A DNA stretch of 64,000 nucleotides from Nematostella vectensis (taxonomy: Eukaryota > Cnidaria > Anthozoa > Actiniaria > Edwardsiidae): positions 12,146,442 through 12,210,441 of the forward strand of contig NC_064045.1 in the NCBI RefSeq assembly GCF_932526225.1, read 5' to 3'. The notes beneath the pieces were generated by a model that saw only the letters and a list, made by a program, of their open reading frames with translations, was not told where the DNA came from and made no database searches. The position numbers were made by a program, and so were the translations under genes. How positions within the stretch are numbered: position 1 is the stretch's first letter; each line of letters opens with the position of its first letter. Positions 23,301 to 34,631 of the stretch are shown one piece after another.

Positions 23301-26286
23301 AGTCACACAACTTTTCCTTCTTTCGCGCTTAATGCCAATCATTATACAATAACATTCTTGAATCATGTACCTGACATTCTTGAGGATCCTGCACTTTATT
23401 TCTTATGAAAATCCTGCCCAGAAAATTACCGCTGGAAACATTTCCTAGCAGAACTAGTTCTGGGGCGTGATGCCTGCTAAAGTGGTCAATTATTTGATAA
23501 GTCGGAAGCTTATTAAGCCAATTAAAAACAGTTGATGAAATCAAAATTATTCTGATGGAATCACAAATGCTAAGTTTCTTGCTTTGGGATACCAAAATGA
23601 AACGTCATAAATATGCCCTAGGTTGTCTTGTTGTGGATTTGTATAAACTTTTTGGGAAGAAAAGCTGTTGTCGACAAAATGTGAGAAATTCAGCCTTTGT
23701 TTATGTTAATCTCATGCTGCAGCCCAACACTCCTGCAGGTGAATTTTCACTGGTACGTTAGATATGGATCTGATCTCCAAGCACTTGGAGCTTCTTTGCT
23801 TGCTTTTGGAAGATCAACTTCAGCGAGAAAACAATCACAACAACAGGGTTCTTGGAAAGGTTCAAGTCACCAATTATGCCGGTTTTTGAAAATAAGTGGC
23901 AAAATTTGGAATATCAGCAGGCTTTTATCGAACCAACTGAACAAAATTGTTGCTCTTTCCCTTAACATGAAAGGATCACAAGCAATTCTGACTTCAGACA
24001 CTTATATCTGGAATGGAACAAAGGGCTCCTTTTATCGTGCAAAACAAAGATTGTTGATTAGAATTTACAAGTAAACACTGCTTTTGGTTGGCCCTTGGCC
24101 CAATCACAGCAGAGTAGCTCCTAGAATTTTTTAATTCAAAATTGTTGCAAACTTTTCCATCGGCACTTACAGGGAGAGAGGGTGATTTTTGTTAGCACTC
24201 GCTAGGTACTAAGGATATTCATAAGCATGACGCTTGGATTGGTCAAGGGTCCGTGAGTATTTAGAGGACACGAAACCCAAGACTAGATTGCAACGTAAGA
24301 AAACATTTTGATTGTTGTATAGAGGAAATAGATCTCATAGATGTCACACAGTGTTTCATAAACAATAGTCACGAAACTCAAATGAGATCTTTTTTTTTAA
24401 CTTTTCACTCAATGAAAAAAAGGTTTAATCTGAATATCTTTTCACCAGAAGCACCTAAAGATATGCAGCCACAAAGCTGTCAAGTGCATATTGGAGGGAT
24501 GCAATGTGAAAGTTCCGAGAATTTTAATGGAGAAACACACAAACACTTGTGGATGGAGACTCCTTCACTGCAAGCCCTGCAATTTGTCTTATCCCAAAAA
24601 GGATGAGGAGGTCAGCGAATAATTTGTTTTCCTTTTGTTTTTCTGTGGCATTTTTTAAAATTGAGTTTTCATTTTTACAGACTGTGCAGCACAAAGATGA
24701 CTGCCCGCTAGCCTTTCTTCCTTGTAGATTCAGTGAAATAGGTTGTACGTTCAAGGTAAGCTCTCATGTATACAGTGACACAGTCAGTAAAGAGGTGAGC
24801 TCTCATATGTACAGTGACACAGTCTGTAATATAGGTGAGCTCTCATATGTACAGGGACACAGTTTGTAAGATAGAGGTGAGCTCTCATATGTACAGTGAC
24901 ACAGTCTGTAATATAGGTGAGCTCTCATATGTACAGGGACACAGTCTGTAAGATAGAGGTGAGCTCTCCTATGTACAGTGACACAGTCTGTAATATAAAG
25001 GTGAGCTCTCATATGTACAGTGACACAGTTTGTAAGATAGAGGTGAGCTCTCATATGTACAGTGACACAGTCTGTAATATAGGTGAGCTCTCATATGTAC
25101 AGGGACACAGTCTGTAAGATAGAGGTGAGCTCTCCTATGTACAGTGACACAGTTTGTAAGATAGGTGAGCTCTCATATGTACAGTGACACAGTCTGTAAG
25201 ATAACGGCAAGCTCTCATATGTACAGTGACATAGTCTGTAAGATAGCGGTGAGCTCTAATACTAAGCATTTTAAAGCCCCGGGGTGACCGCTTCAAAGAG
25301 GCTCGACCATGAGCTGATGAGCGCTTTAACTTATTTCGACTGTAACCACGAGTTGTAACTGTGTCCCTTCGGTACGATATTTACAGGGTCGAGAAAGTGC
25401 ACGTGATGAGCACTGTGAAAGCGCGGTCCAAACACACCTCCACATCGCCTGCGAGACCATCAGAGACAATAAGGAACAGATAAGTGATCTACATAAAGAA
25501 CTTGATAAGGTTCGTCAAGAACTACAAACAAAGTCGTGTGACCACATGAAAGAAGTGAACGCCATTCGTGAAAAACACGATGAAGCCATCCGCGACAACA
25601 AAGGACAAATAGAAGCACTAAGCAAAGAACACGGAATCGCCTCAAATACCATCCATGAAAACAAAGAACAACTTGATACTCTTAAGAAAGAACTCGGTAT
25701 CGCCTCGGAGACGATCCGTAAAAATAGAGATCAAATAGCAAAGCTTAGCACTGCTTGCAAGACGCAGTACACGGACGGAACGTTTGTGTGGAGAATCTGT
25801 AATTACAAAGATAAATACAAAAAGGCAGTCGCTTTTGCCACCAACCAAGAAGTAAAAGGCGGCAACAGCGATAGTGATGACGATATTAGTATGGCGGGTG
25901 ACATAATGGTAAGTCTTCCATTCTACACTTCAAGGTACGGCTACAAAATGCGCCTTAAAGCCTATCCTAACGGGTACGGCGATGGAAAAGGGACGCATCT
26001 TTCGCTCTCTATCAGGATTATGAAGGGAGAGTACGATGCGATACTAGAGTGGCCTTTCAGACGGAAGATCACTCTCAGTCTCATCAATCAGAGCGAGCAG
26101 TGGCGCAGTGAGACGGTGGAGATATACCCTGATGATGCGACGCCTGATAAGAAACATAAATTTGAGAGACCCATTGAGAATGAAAACGTGGGCTGTGGAT
26201 ACTCTTGTTTTATATCACACATGGAGCTTAATTCAGGCGACTACATCAAGGATGACGTCATCTTCATCGAGGCGGTGATCACGTGA
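17359..26286 (+). CDS. TRAF6-like RING/TRAF zinc finger/MATH protein (6 exons)
   Basis: Exons: 17359-17537, 18022-18070, 22854-22955, 24449-24610, 24681-24755, 25387-26286. All junctions are GT/AG and in phase, giving 488 aa. The RING lies at about residues 31-70 (CAIC...CGHSYCKYC...CPVD, with Asp as the last ligand as in TRAF6). TRAF-type zinc fingers follow at about residues 85-192 (LEVKCTNNPCRWKGEL, KAVKCILEGCNVKVPR, LAFLPCRFSEIGCTF). A coiled coil of repeated IRDNKEQISDLHKEL-type heptads spans about 205-320, and a C-terminal MATH/TRAF-C domain starts near FVWRICNYKDKYKKAV. The family comprises cytoplasmic adaptors and E3 ubiquitin ligases linking receptors to NF-kB/JNK signalling. Intron 2 carries a gypsy element in the same orientation. 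Intron 5 starts with a donor-derived minisatellite that could affect splicing. An inverted decayed copy of the 3' half lies at 31.4-33.5 kb. The family name is firm, the TRAF6 subtype less so. Confidence 0.88.
18105..18172 (+). repeat. tRNA-like sequence (tRNA pseudogene or SINE head)
   Basis: A-box-like GTGGCCTAGTGTG (18111-18123) and B box GGTTCAAGTCC (18156-18166) lie 44 bp apart, a normal Pol III internal promoter geometry. The acceptor arms do not pair convincingly. The gypsy element starts 6 bp after the B box, so the tRNA-like 3' part continues at 22726 (GGCTCATAG...). Confidence 0.55.
18173..18336 (+). repeat. 5' LTR of the gypsy element
   Basis: 164 bp, bounded by a perfect 8-bp inverted repeat TGTTATAA...TTATAACA obeying the TG...CA rule. 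It differs from the 3' LTR at about eight substitutions plus one C-run length change. Confidence 0.93.
18443..19465 (+). pseudogene. Gypsy gag and protease start (frame broken at the 3' end)
   Basis: This frame is open for 340 codons: a gag domain of about 200 residues, then a CCHC zinc knuckle CRKCKKVGHFARVC near residue 240, then the aspartic protease start VKADTGAEANVIPL near residue 310. The frame stops at 19463-19465, but the expected protease continuation (KPIHPVGCVRLPTQYKNR) is in the +1 frame from about 19457. This indicates a small indel, although a programmed frameshift cannot be wholly excluded. Confidence 0.85.
19466..22469 (+). pseudogene. Gypsy pol (RT, RNase H, integrase), broken
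   Basis: It continues the protease frame. A TGA at 19986-19988 interrupts CIDP-DLNTAL in the RT. A frame change follows near 20315-20330 after the catalytic VDDFLIHAQ segment. RNase H (LNADASSTGLGAVVMLDGR, then YANIERELLAITWGVQKF, then TDHKPLESIF) is in the second frame. Another shift near 21385 returns to the integrase frame (CGICNAF zinc-finger end, then the DDE core: GTDLFDYGGHTYLVVTDF, VISDNGSQY, PQSNGAAEKAV). The integrase part alone is a 350-codon open frame. I do not reconstruct the joined product. Confidence 0.9.
22564..22725 (+). repeat. 3' LTR of the gypsy element
   Basis: 162 bp, beginning TGTAATAATATTAG and ending CTTATAACA. The second target duplication GGCTC follows at 22726-22730. 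Confidence 0.93.
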
Positions 26287-26532
26287 TACAATGAAACATA
26301 ACATACATACGAAACATCGTGACACTTTTCAAAGTTAACTTTTTAAAGTTCAAATTGATTGAATTTAGCTATACCTCTAAGCCTAGGGGTGTTTCCCCTA
26401 AATAGCCACAGAGATCGCGAAAACGGCGCAGTTACAGAAAATGCTCTACCCGAGTGTGTGATCTTGACATAAATCAAAGATAATTTTAGTTTTTCTGGAC
26501 TTGTGCACCTATTTCATTATATGCCCAATTCT
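22980..26532 (+). repeat. Inverted duplication, left arm
   Basis: Runs from TRAF intron 3 (ATCTCATTCTTGG near 22982) through the last exon to about 26532 and matches the reverse complement of 31395-33518. Shared blocks include CATAAAAAATGAATGATATT near 23045, ATTGTTGGGGTTAT near 23211, exon 4, exon 6, and TTGTGCACCTATTTC near 26504. The left arm is longer because the right arm lacks most of 23.27-24.28 kb, exon 5 and the donor minisatellite. Confidence 0.85.
24756..25258 (+). repeat. Minisatellite built from the TRAF intron 5 splice donor
   Basis: Twelve full units of about 40-42 bp plus a partial one. The first unit begins exactly at the donor (TTCAAG|GTAAGCTCTCATG). Each later unit repeats (A)G|GTGAGCTCTCATATGTACAG, so every unit carries a good GTGAGC donor. 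Two unit subtypes alternate (ending AATATAG or AAGATAGAG). Confidence 0.93.
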
Positions 26533-26979
26533 TGTCTTTTAGTGAATCAATTACTAGGAAACAATTAGTTTATACACACAAAATTATGGTCCAGCTTTTT
26601 ACAAACTCTCCCCTTTGTAGACGGATTATTAGATCCCCCCCTTAAAAAAAAAAAGAAAAAAAAAGAAAATCGAGCAGATCCGAAAGGCATAGCCTTAGCA
26701 TGCTTCGAATTATAGGGGGCATGATAAAGAAAGGTTAGGAAAACATTAGGGGGCACAGCCACGCCCCTATTCGTCATTTCCTTATAATTTTTGAAAATAT
26801 TGGGGATGGGGTGTGTGGGAGGCACGTGCCCCCAGTGCCCCACCCCCCGGCCCTAAGGTAGAACATCGAGCAGCATTGTATATTAATATATATATAGGTC
26901 TTTATTTGAATCGCATTGAAGTTAATAAAGAATGAAATAAAGTGACAAATACAGTACTACTTTGAAACATAAAGTATAT

Positions 26980-27151
26980 ATTCTTTATTAAATCAATACA
27001 CCAAAAACTGGAAATCGGCTCTGCCAAATTTTCGTCTTTAATAAGACTTCTTCAGGGCAGAGTCGATTTCCAGTTTTTGGTGTATTGTATTCATTGTTCT
27101 GGTACGAGATCGCGACAGTTTGTGCTTTTTGATTCTATTCTTTATTAAATC
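26980..27151 (-). mobile_element. Short hairpin element with direct-repeat flanks
   Basis: A 15-bp direct repeat ATTCTTTATTAAATC at 26980-26994 and 27137-27151 encloses 142 bp. Inside are inverted arms 26995-27024 and 27056-27086 (AATACACCAAAAACTGGAAA and its complement). On the minus strand the loop reads CCTGAAGAAGTCTTATTAAA, similar to terminal motifs seen on Penelope-like and related retroelements. Probably a retroposed fragment; class uncertain. Confidence 0.5.
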
Positions 27152-27796
27152 GATATTCTTCGCATGATAAAGAGAGTTTAAATAAATTTTAAGGGGTCTT
27201 CTTTTGCCACCCTCATCCTTATCTTGCCGGGCAGCGTCATAGTTTTGTACCTGACTTGCATTTGAGTTTTCGGAATTGATTTTGACTTTTATGCATTGCT
27301 CGTTGAATTTCGCTTTTTTACACACAAAAAACAAAATAAGTCGATGACAATATACCTAAAGCTTCCACATCTGAGAATCGGGGCTTGCTAGAGATAGTGT
27401 TCACGGTTCACGGCAAAATGTGTACCGATGCTTGTAGTGAAAGGCGCGAAACAAACATTTCAAACTGCTGTAGCCAATCAGAGTGCACCATTCGATTCCA
27501 TCTCCTTACACTTCCCAAAATCTCGTATTGGATTGTTGACATATGGGGCTCGGTGTGGATTATGGGAAGGCGTACGATGGATCATGGGATGCTTGCGATG
27601 GATTATGGGAAGGCGTACGATGGATTATGGGAGGCCGCGTAGGAGGGCGCGATAGCTTTCATCACCACCCACCTTCCCTCCGCTTGGCATTTGTTAGTGG
27701 CGATTTTGAAACCATCTGAATAAAAATATCTAGAATTTGCAAATATCTGGAATACATATTCAATATCAAACAGTCTTTTTCAGAGGACACTAGGCT

Positions 27797-28215
27797 TAGC
27801 TAGGGGTTGATGAAGGGGGTGTAACAAGGGGTTGGTGAAGGGGCGTAACCAGGGGTGAGGACACTGGGCGTAACCAGGGGTTGGTGGAGGAGGCGTAGCC
27901 AGGGGTGAGGACACTGGGCGTAGCTAGGGGCTGGTGAAGGGGGCGTAGCCAGGGGTGAGAACACTGGGCGTAGCTAGGGGCTGGTGAAGGGGGCGTAGCC
28001 AGGGGTGAGAACACTGGGCGTAGCTAGGGGCTGGTGAAGGGGGCGTAGCCAGGGGTGAGGACACTGGGCGTAGCTAGGGGCTGGTGAAGGGGGCGTAGCC
28101 AGGGGTGATGAAACTGGGCGTAGCTAGGGGCTGGTGGAGGGGGCGTAGCTAGGGGCTGTTGAAGGGGGCGTAGCTAGGGCTTTGTGCAGGGATCTTAGCT
28201 AGGGTTTGCTGCAGG
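27797..28215. repeat. 50-bp minisatellite
   Basis: About eight units of GGGCGTAGC(C/T)AGGGG followed by TGAG(A/G)ACACT or CTGGTGAAGG. The period of 50 bp is exact between 27951 and 28001. The edges are degenerate. Confidence 0.88.
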
Positions 28216-29364
28216 TGGCTTAGCCTTCTTCAGGTTACAGACACTGGCATGTTACAGAAAGTGTTACACAGTTCATTGATTATCAAAACATGTATAATAA
28301 TAGTAAATAGAGAAGTGGTTGATGATTAATTTGCTTCTGGTAGATCGTGCCGGCACTTAATAACCCGATGGTCTCAACCGGCGTAAAGAAACCATAAAGT
28401 AATCTCACTGATTGGTTTGAATGTTGTCCAAAGTTGTTCAAATGTCATTATAGGTCTTTTAAAAGGATTTCAAAAAGGTTGAAAAGAGGGAAAAAAATAA
28501 GTGGGAACTAAGAAGGTATCTATGCATATGGGAATATGCTGATATGTTGAACCCCGGGGAGGGGGGGTGGGACTCCCCAGAAAAGTAGACGGGCCGCTCG
28601 TCACACTCTTTGGGTATAAAATTTCGATCAACTGCCATCCCTCATATTAGGGGTTGTTGAATGATTTATCCGATTTTTGCTATCTCTTAAGATATAAAAT
28701 TCGACCAATTGCTATTCCTAAGGGTGTGTTTAAAATTCCCTTGACCACCCAATTTGCTATCTCTTAGGGGTAAGAAGTCCTGTTGACCACGCTCAAAGTG
28801 CCATCCCTTAGGGTTAAAATCGATTTCGCTGACGGTCACCCCGCCTGTTTTTATCGCAGTCCCCCCCTGGCAATTAAACCAGCACTCAAGTTTATATAAA
28901 TCTACGAATAATGGTCTTTTGCAAACATCCAATTAAAGCAATTTGTCCAAAGAAAACACATCGGGGGGGGGGGGGGGGGGGGTTACATTTCATGTTGTAA
29001 TGTAACCCTCCTTGTTTATTTTGTGACATTATGGCGGCTCCCTCGATGATGATTTCCTGAAATTGTGTAGTTCCAGAAAATATTCATGCCCCCCATGGAT
29101 TAAATATTCCGGTGGGGTGGGGGGTTCAAACGCCCAGGAATTTCCAGAGGGGAGGGAGGGTGGTAAAATGCCCCTTTTCCTTAACAGTTACTGTATTTTT
29201 TTTTCCAGGGGGTTGGAAATTCCAGAGGGGTGGGGGGTCATACCTCCGACCCTCTCAATAGGGGGATATGGATATTTTCTGGTACTCCACATATTCTGAA
29301 ATATTATGATTATCAAGAGAGTTGGCGTTTTACACAATTTACCGGTAATGGTCCCTTGGCATTA
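28216..29364. other. Low-complexity spacer
   Basis: No gene is seen. It contains G-runs (an uninterrupted run of about 19 G at 28964-28982), degenerate copies of a TTGCTATCTCTTA(A/G) motif near 28680-28770, and a degenerate GGAATTTCCAGAGGGG repeat near 29140-29230. Confidence 0.5.
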
Positions 29365-31290
29365 TCCAGGAAAAACGCTTTAATCTTTCAATCTAAGATA
29401 TTATCCAGAAAAGACACTTTAGACTTGCAATCTAAGATATTGTCCAGGAAAGACACTTTAAACTTGCAATCTAAGATATTGTCTAGGAAAAAACACTTTA
29501 AACTTTCAATCTAAGATATTGTCCAGGAAAGACACTTTACACTTGCAATCTAAGATATTGTTCAGGAAAGACACTTTACACTTGCAATCTAAGATATTGT
29601 CCCGGAAAGACACTTTACACTTGCAATCAAAGATATTGTCCAGGAAAGACACTTTACACTTGCAATCTAAGATATTGCCCAGGAAAGACACTTTAGACTT
29701 GCAATCTAAGATATTGTCCAGGAAAGACACTTTACACTTGCAATCTAAGATATTGTCCAGGAAAGACACTTTACACTTGCAATCTAAGATATTGTCCAGG
29801 AAAGACACTTTACACTTTCAATCTAAGATATTGTCCAGGGAGGACACTTTACACTTGCAATCTAAGATATTGTCCAGGAAAGACACTTTACACTTGCAAT
29901 CTAAGATATTGTTCCGGAAAGATACTTTAGACTTGCAATCTAAGATATTGTCCAGGAAAGACACTTTACACTTGCAATCTAAGATATTGTCCAGGAAAGA
30001 CACTTAACACTTGCAATCTAAGATATTGTCCAGGGAAGACACTTTACACTTGCAATCTAAGATATTGTCCAGGGAAGACACTTTACACTTGAAATCTGAG
30101 ATATTGTCCAGGAAAGACACTTTAGACTTTCAATCTAAGATATTGTCCAGGAAAGACACTTTACACTTGCAATCTAAGATATTGTTCAGGAAAGACACTT
30201 TACACTTGCAATCTAAGATATTGTCCCGGAAAGACACTTTACACTTGCAATCAAAGATATTGTCCAGGAAAGACACTTTACGCTTGCAATCTAAGATATT
30301 GTCCAGGAAAAATGCTTTAGACTTGCAATCTAAGATGTTGTCCAGGAAAGACACTTTACACTTGCAATCTAAGATATTGTCCAGGAATGACACTTTACAC
30401 TTGCAATCTAAGATATTGTTCCGGAAAGATACTTTACACTTGCAATCTAAGATATTGTCCAGGAAAGACACTTTAGACTTGCAATCTAAGATATTGTCCA
30501 GGAAAGACACTTTAGACTTGCAATCTAAGATATTGTCCAGGAAAGACACTTTACACTTGCAATCTAAGATATTGACCAGGAAAGACACTTTACACTTTCA
30601 ATCTAAGATATTGTCCAGGAAAGACACTTTACACTTGCAATCTAAGATATTGTCCAGGAAAGACACTTTACACTTGCAATCTAAGATATTGTCTAGGAAA
30701 GACACTTTACACTTGCAATCTAAGATATTGTCCAGGAAAGACACTTTACACTTGCAATCTAAGATATTGTCCAGGAAAGACACTTTACACTTGCAATCTA
30801 AGATAATGTCCAGGAAAGACACTTTACACTTGCAATCTAAGATATTGTCCAGGAAAGACACTTTACACTTGCAATCTAAGATAATGTCCAGGAAAGGTAC
30901 TTTACACTTGCAATCTAAGATATTATCCAGAAAAGACACTTTACACTTGCAATCTAAGATATTGTCCAGGAAAGACACTTTACACTTGCAATCTAAGATA
31001 TTGTCCAGGAAAGACACTTTACACTTGCAATCTAAGATATTGTCCAGGAAAGACACTTTAAACTTTCAATCTAAGATATTTTCCAGGAAAGACACTTTAA
31101 ACTTTCCATCTAAGATATTATCCAGGAAAGACGCTTTAAACTTTCAAGCTAAGATATTATCCAGGAAAGACACTTTACACTTGCAATCTAAGATATTGTC
31201 CAGGAAAGACACTTTACACTTGCAATCTAAGATATTGTCCAGGAAAGACACTTTACACTTGCAATCTAAGATATTTCCCAGGAAAGGGTG
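29365..31290. repeat. 39-bp minisatellite, about 49 copies
   Basis: The unit is AAGATATTGTCCAGGAAAGA followed by CACTTTACACTTGCAATCT, 39 bp. Because 39 is a multiple of three, one frame on each strand stays open for long stretches (+: SKILSRKDTLHLQ; -: CKVSFLDNILD). The resulting ORFs (up to 433 codons at 30011-31312) are judged by-products. Edge units are more diverged than central ones. It lies between the arms of the inverted duplication. Confidence 0.95.
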
Positions 31291-31394
31291 GTATCTAATG
31301 GCCCGTCTGTAAGGGGAGACTGTACAAAGCTGGGCCATAACTTGGAGTGTATAAGCTTGTTGGTTTCAAGTAATTGATTCACTATAGAAGACAA

Positions 31395-33518
31395 GTATTG
31401 GGCATTGAAAATATAATGAAATAGGTGCACAAGTCTAGAAAAAGCAAAAATTATCTTTGATTAAGATCACACACTCGGGTAGAGCATTTCTGTGACTACG
31501 CCATTTTTGCTATATTCTCTGCGATCATATGTGACTATTTAGGGGAAGTCACTCCTAGGCTACTGATTGAGGTTTGCTAAATTCAATCGATTTGAATTTT
31601 AAAATGTTAACTTCAAAAGTGTCACATGTTTTGAATGCAGGTGTCCTGTTTAATTAATTCACGTGATTACCGCCTTGATGAAGATGACGTCATCCTTTTG
31701 TACTCGCCTGAATTTAAATTCCGTGTGATATAAACACACGAAAATCCATAACTATCGTTATCACCCTCAATGGGTCTGTCGAAACAAGCTTTAAAATGAG
31801 GCGGCGCATCATCAGGGTATATCACCCCAGTCTGACGGCGCCACTGCTCGCTTTGATCGATGAGACTGAGTGTGATCTTCCGTCTGAAAGGCCACTCTAG
31901 TATCGCATCACACTCTCCCTTAGGATGGGCTTCAAGGCTCATTTTGTAGCCGTAACTTGAGGTGTAGACTGGAAGGCTGAACAATACTCCATTCGTCATG
32001 ACATCGTCGTCGTTGAGGTTGTTTTCAATAGCTTCACTGTTGTCATCTTCGTCTTCCCTTTCGTCGCCATGGTCGTCGTCGCTATCGTAGTCATAGTCTT
32101 CGTCGCTATCGTAGTCAGAAGCGTCGTCGCTATCGCGGTCATCGTCGTCTACTTCTTGGTTGTCAACAAAAGCGACTGCCATTTTGTATTTATCTATGTA
32201 ATTACAGATTCTCCACACAAACGTTCCGTCCGTTCACAAACGTTCCGTTGCTATTTGTTCCCTGTCCTTACGGATCGTCTCCGAGGCGATTCCGAGTTCT
32301 TTCTTAAGAGTTTCAACTTTTTCATGGATGGTATAAATTGAGGCTCTTTCGTCCCTTGTAGTCGCGGATGGCTCTATCGTGTTTTTCACGTATGGCGTTC
32401 ACTTCTTTCATGTGGTCACACGACTTTGTTTGTAGTTCTAGACGAACCTGGTCGAGTTCTTTGTGTAGAGCGCTTATCTGGTTCTTATTGTCTCTGATGA
32501 TCTCGCAGGCGATGTCGAAGTGTGTTTGGACCGCGCTTTCACAGTGCTCATCACGCGCACTTTTTCGACCCTGCAAATATCGTACAGAAAATGAAGGACA
32601 CAGTTACAACTCGTGGTAAATATCGAGACCAATAAAAGCCCATAGACATATACATATATATGTGTTTATGTGGTTCACCCTTAAAAATTTCGGAAGTTTC
32701 ATGTTGCATCCTTTCAATTTGCACTTTACAGCCTCATGTCTGCATATTTTCAAGTGCTCCTGATGAAAAGATATTCATATTAAGACGTTTTTTTCATGGA
32801 AGAAAATGTCTAGTTAACAAATAGATCTCATTTTTAGGTGTGTCTGTCCTCTGATAGATGCACCGAGGACGTCACAGCGAATCGAGCAAAAAAGTATGAA
32901 ACGAAACCCAGTAAGTTCTTCTATGCATCTAATTCTAGAGGACAGAAGCACAAAAAAATAAATGAAAAAATGAGATCTATTTCTTTTATACAACAATCAA
33001 AATGTTTTCTTACATTTACATTGCAATATAGTTTTGGGAAGTGCACTGTTCATGATGGGGGAAATATCATCATTCGGAATTGAACACGAGGAGAGATAAG
33101 CAAAACACTCCATCTTAGCTCCGGAATCAGGAGGACATCCGGGATCTTTTATTGTGACTGACACTAAGGGAACGAAAAGGAATTGTTGCTTACAGATAGC
33201 AAAAAAGCAAACACATTCTGTCTATATTCAGATAGTCCTGGTAGTCAGGTAGTATAATGGTGATAACCCCAACAACGTATTTAGGATTTTTAATTTTGAC
33301 CATCCATTTGATATCTGATGAAATACTATGCTGTGACTTTTTTCAGGTCATTTTTCTTTCCCAGACTGCTTTGCATGCCCTTATTTTTTTCTTTGCCCAT
33401 CAACTACCAAATATAAATAATATCATTCATTTTTTATGAGCTTGACTTTGGCCTTTTAATGCATCTCAAAGCAGAAATGTGTGGTGTAGTAATTAATAAA
33501 ACCCAAGAATGAGATTCT
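31395..33518 (-). repeat. Inverted duplication, right arm
   Basis: Reverse-complement homologue of 22980-26532 with deletions. The 4.9 kb between the arms holds the minisatellites at 27.8-28.2 and 29.4-31.3 kb. Confidence 0.85.
31667..32759 (-). pseudogene. TRAF-like pseudogene (inverted partial copy)
   Basis: On the minus strand, an exon 4 equivalent starts at 32759 after a CATCAG acceptor (EHLKICRHEAVKCKLKGCNM, compare KHLKICSHKAVKCILEGCNV in the intact gene) and loses homology near 32661. Exon 5 is absent. The exon 6 equivalent starts at 32570 (GRKSARDEHCESAVQTH...), but a deletion near 32335 shifts the frame, so the coiled coil ends early. The MATH part (FVWRICNYIDKYKMAV onwards, to 31667) is open in another frame and has gained an Asp/Glu/Ser-rich insertion (VDDDDRDSDDASDYDSDED...). 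Exons 1-3 are not present. It is decayed relative to 17359-26286. Confidence 0.85.
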
Positions 33519-33868
33519 CAAGGCTCGAGCTTCACTCTTTTACTGTCATATAGGTATTGGCTAGCAAAGCGACAAGCCTCTGCCCACATTGCCTAGGTTT
33601 TTCACATTTCCGTTAGAACAGAATTTATATGACGGAGCTGATTGCCGGTTGGTTATAATCCTCCGATATGGGGCTTTGTATTTGTCAATTGATAACACGT
33701 GATCACAACATCACAAACAGATATGACGGCGGCGAGTGTTACTAAACTAAAGTAAACTAAACTAAAGTAAATCTATAGCTAATTCTCATTCAGACCTCAA
33801 ATTGAATATTCGATGAAAGAACAAAGGGCCATACCAAGGGGGGAGGGGTGGGGGTGCAGGCAGAACGG
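33519..33868. other. Spacer
   Basis: Nothing recognisable. A short ACTAAAGTAA direct repeat is present near 33746-33770. Confidence 0.4.
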
Positions 33869-34371
33869 AGGAATGTCGCAATAGACAGGATAGACAGGAA
33901 TGTCGCAATAGACAGGATAGACAGGAATGTCGCAATAGACAGGATAGACAGGAATGTCGCAATAGACAGGATAGACAGGAATGTCGCAATAGACAGGATA
34001 GACAGGAATGTCGCAATAGACAGGATAGACAGGAATGTCGCAATAGACAGGATAGACAGGAATGTCGCAATAGACGGATAGACAGGAATGTCGCAATAGA
34101 CAGGATAGACAGGAATGTCGCAATAGACAGGATAGACAGGAATGTCGCAATAGACAGGATAGACAGGAATGTCGCAATAGACAGGATAGACAGGAATGTC
34201 GCAATAGACAGGATAGACAGGAATGTCGCAATAGACAGGATAGACAGGAATGTCGCAATAGACAGGATAGACAGGAATGTCGCAATAGACAGGATAGACA
34301 GGAATGTCGCAATAGACAGGATAGACAGGAATGTCGCAATAGACAGGATAGACAGGAATGTCGCAATAGAC
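33869..34371. repeat. 27-bp minisatellite, about 18-19 copies
   Basis: The unit is GGAATGTCGCAATAGACA followed by GGATAGACA, highly homogeneous except for one unit with a 2-bp loss near 34074. The 27-bp period leaves all three minus-strand frames open (211-284 codon ORFs), which are considered artefacts. Confidence 0.95.
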
Positions 34372-34631
34372 ATGCTTTTTGTAGACAGAGCTATAAAGCA
34401 TAAGCGAATTGGATAAAAAAGGCATTCTAGATCATTCTGGTTTATGTCTGGTAATCTAAAAGTCAGACTTTTTTTGAGCCGATAAATCCGATAATAAATG
34501 TTCAGTGGAAATACTGCGGCATAATGGCATAAAAAATTCCTTTTTGTTCTTTCGGGGGTGGTCAGATTTTTATCAGAAAACTGGATTTCGCCATGAAGCC
34601 ATAAAGAAATGTTGAAGAATTGCTCAGGACT

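Noticed and set aside
24803-25117. ORFs through the TRAF intron 5 repeats as an extra exon
   Set aside because: The exon 5 to exon 6 junction is in phase without it, and the repeat has stops in the reading frame continued from exon 5.
29365-31290. CRISPR-like array of 39-bp repeats
   Set aside because: Units are directly contiguous with no unique spacers, and the sequence is eukaryotic. It is a minisatellite.
30011-31312. 433-codon ORF as a repeat protein gene
   Set aside because: It consists only of 39-bp satellite units; the reverse strand is equally open, and there is no promoter, splice or non-repeat coding context.
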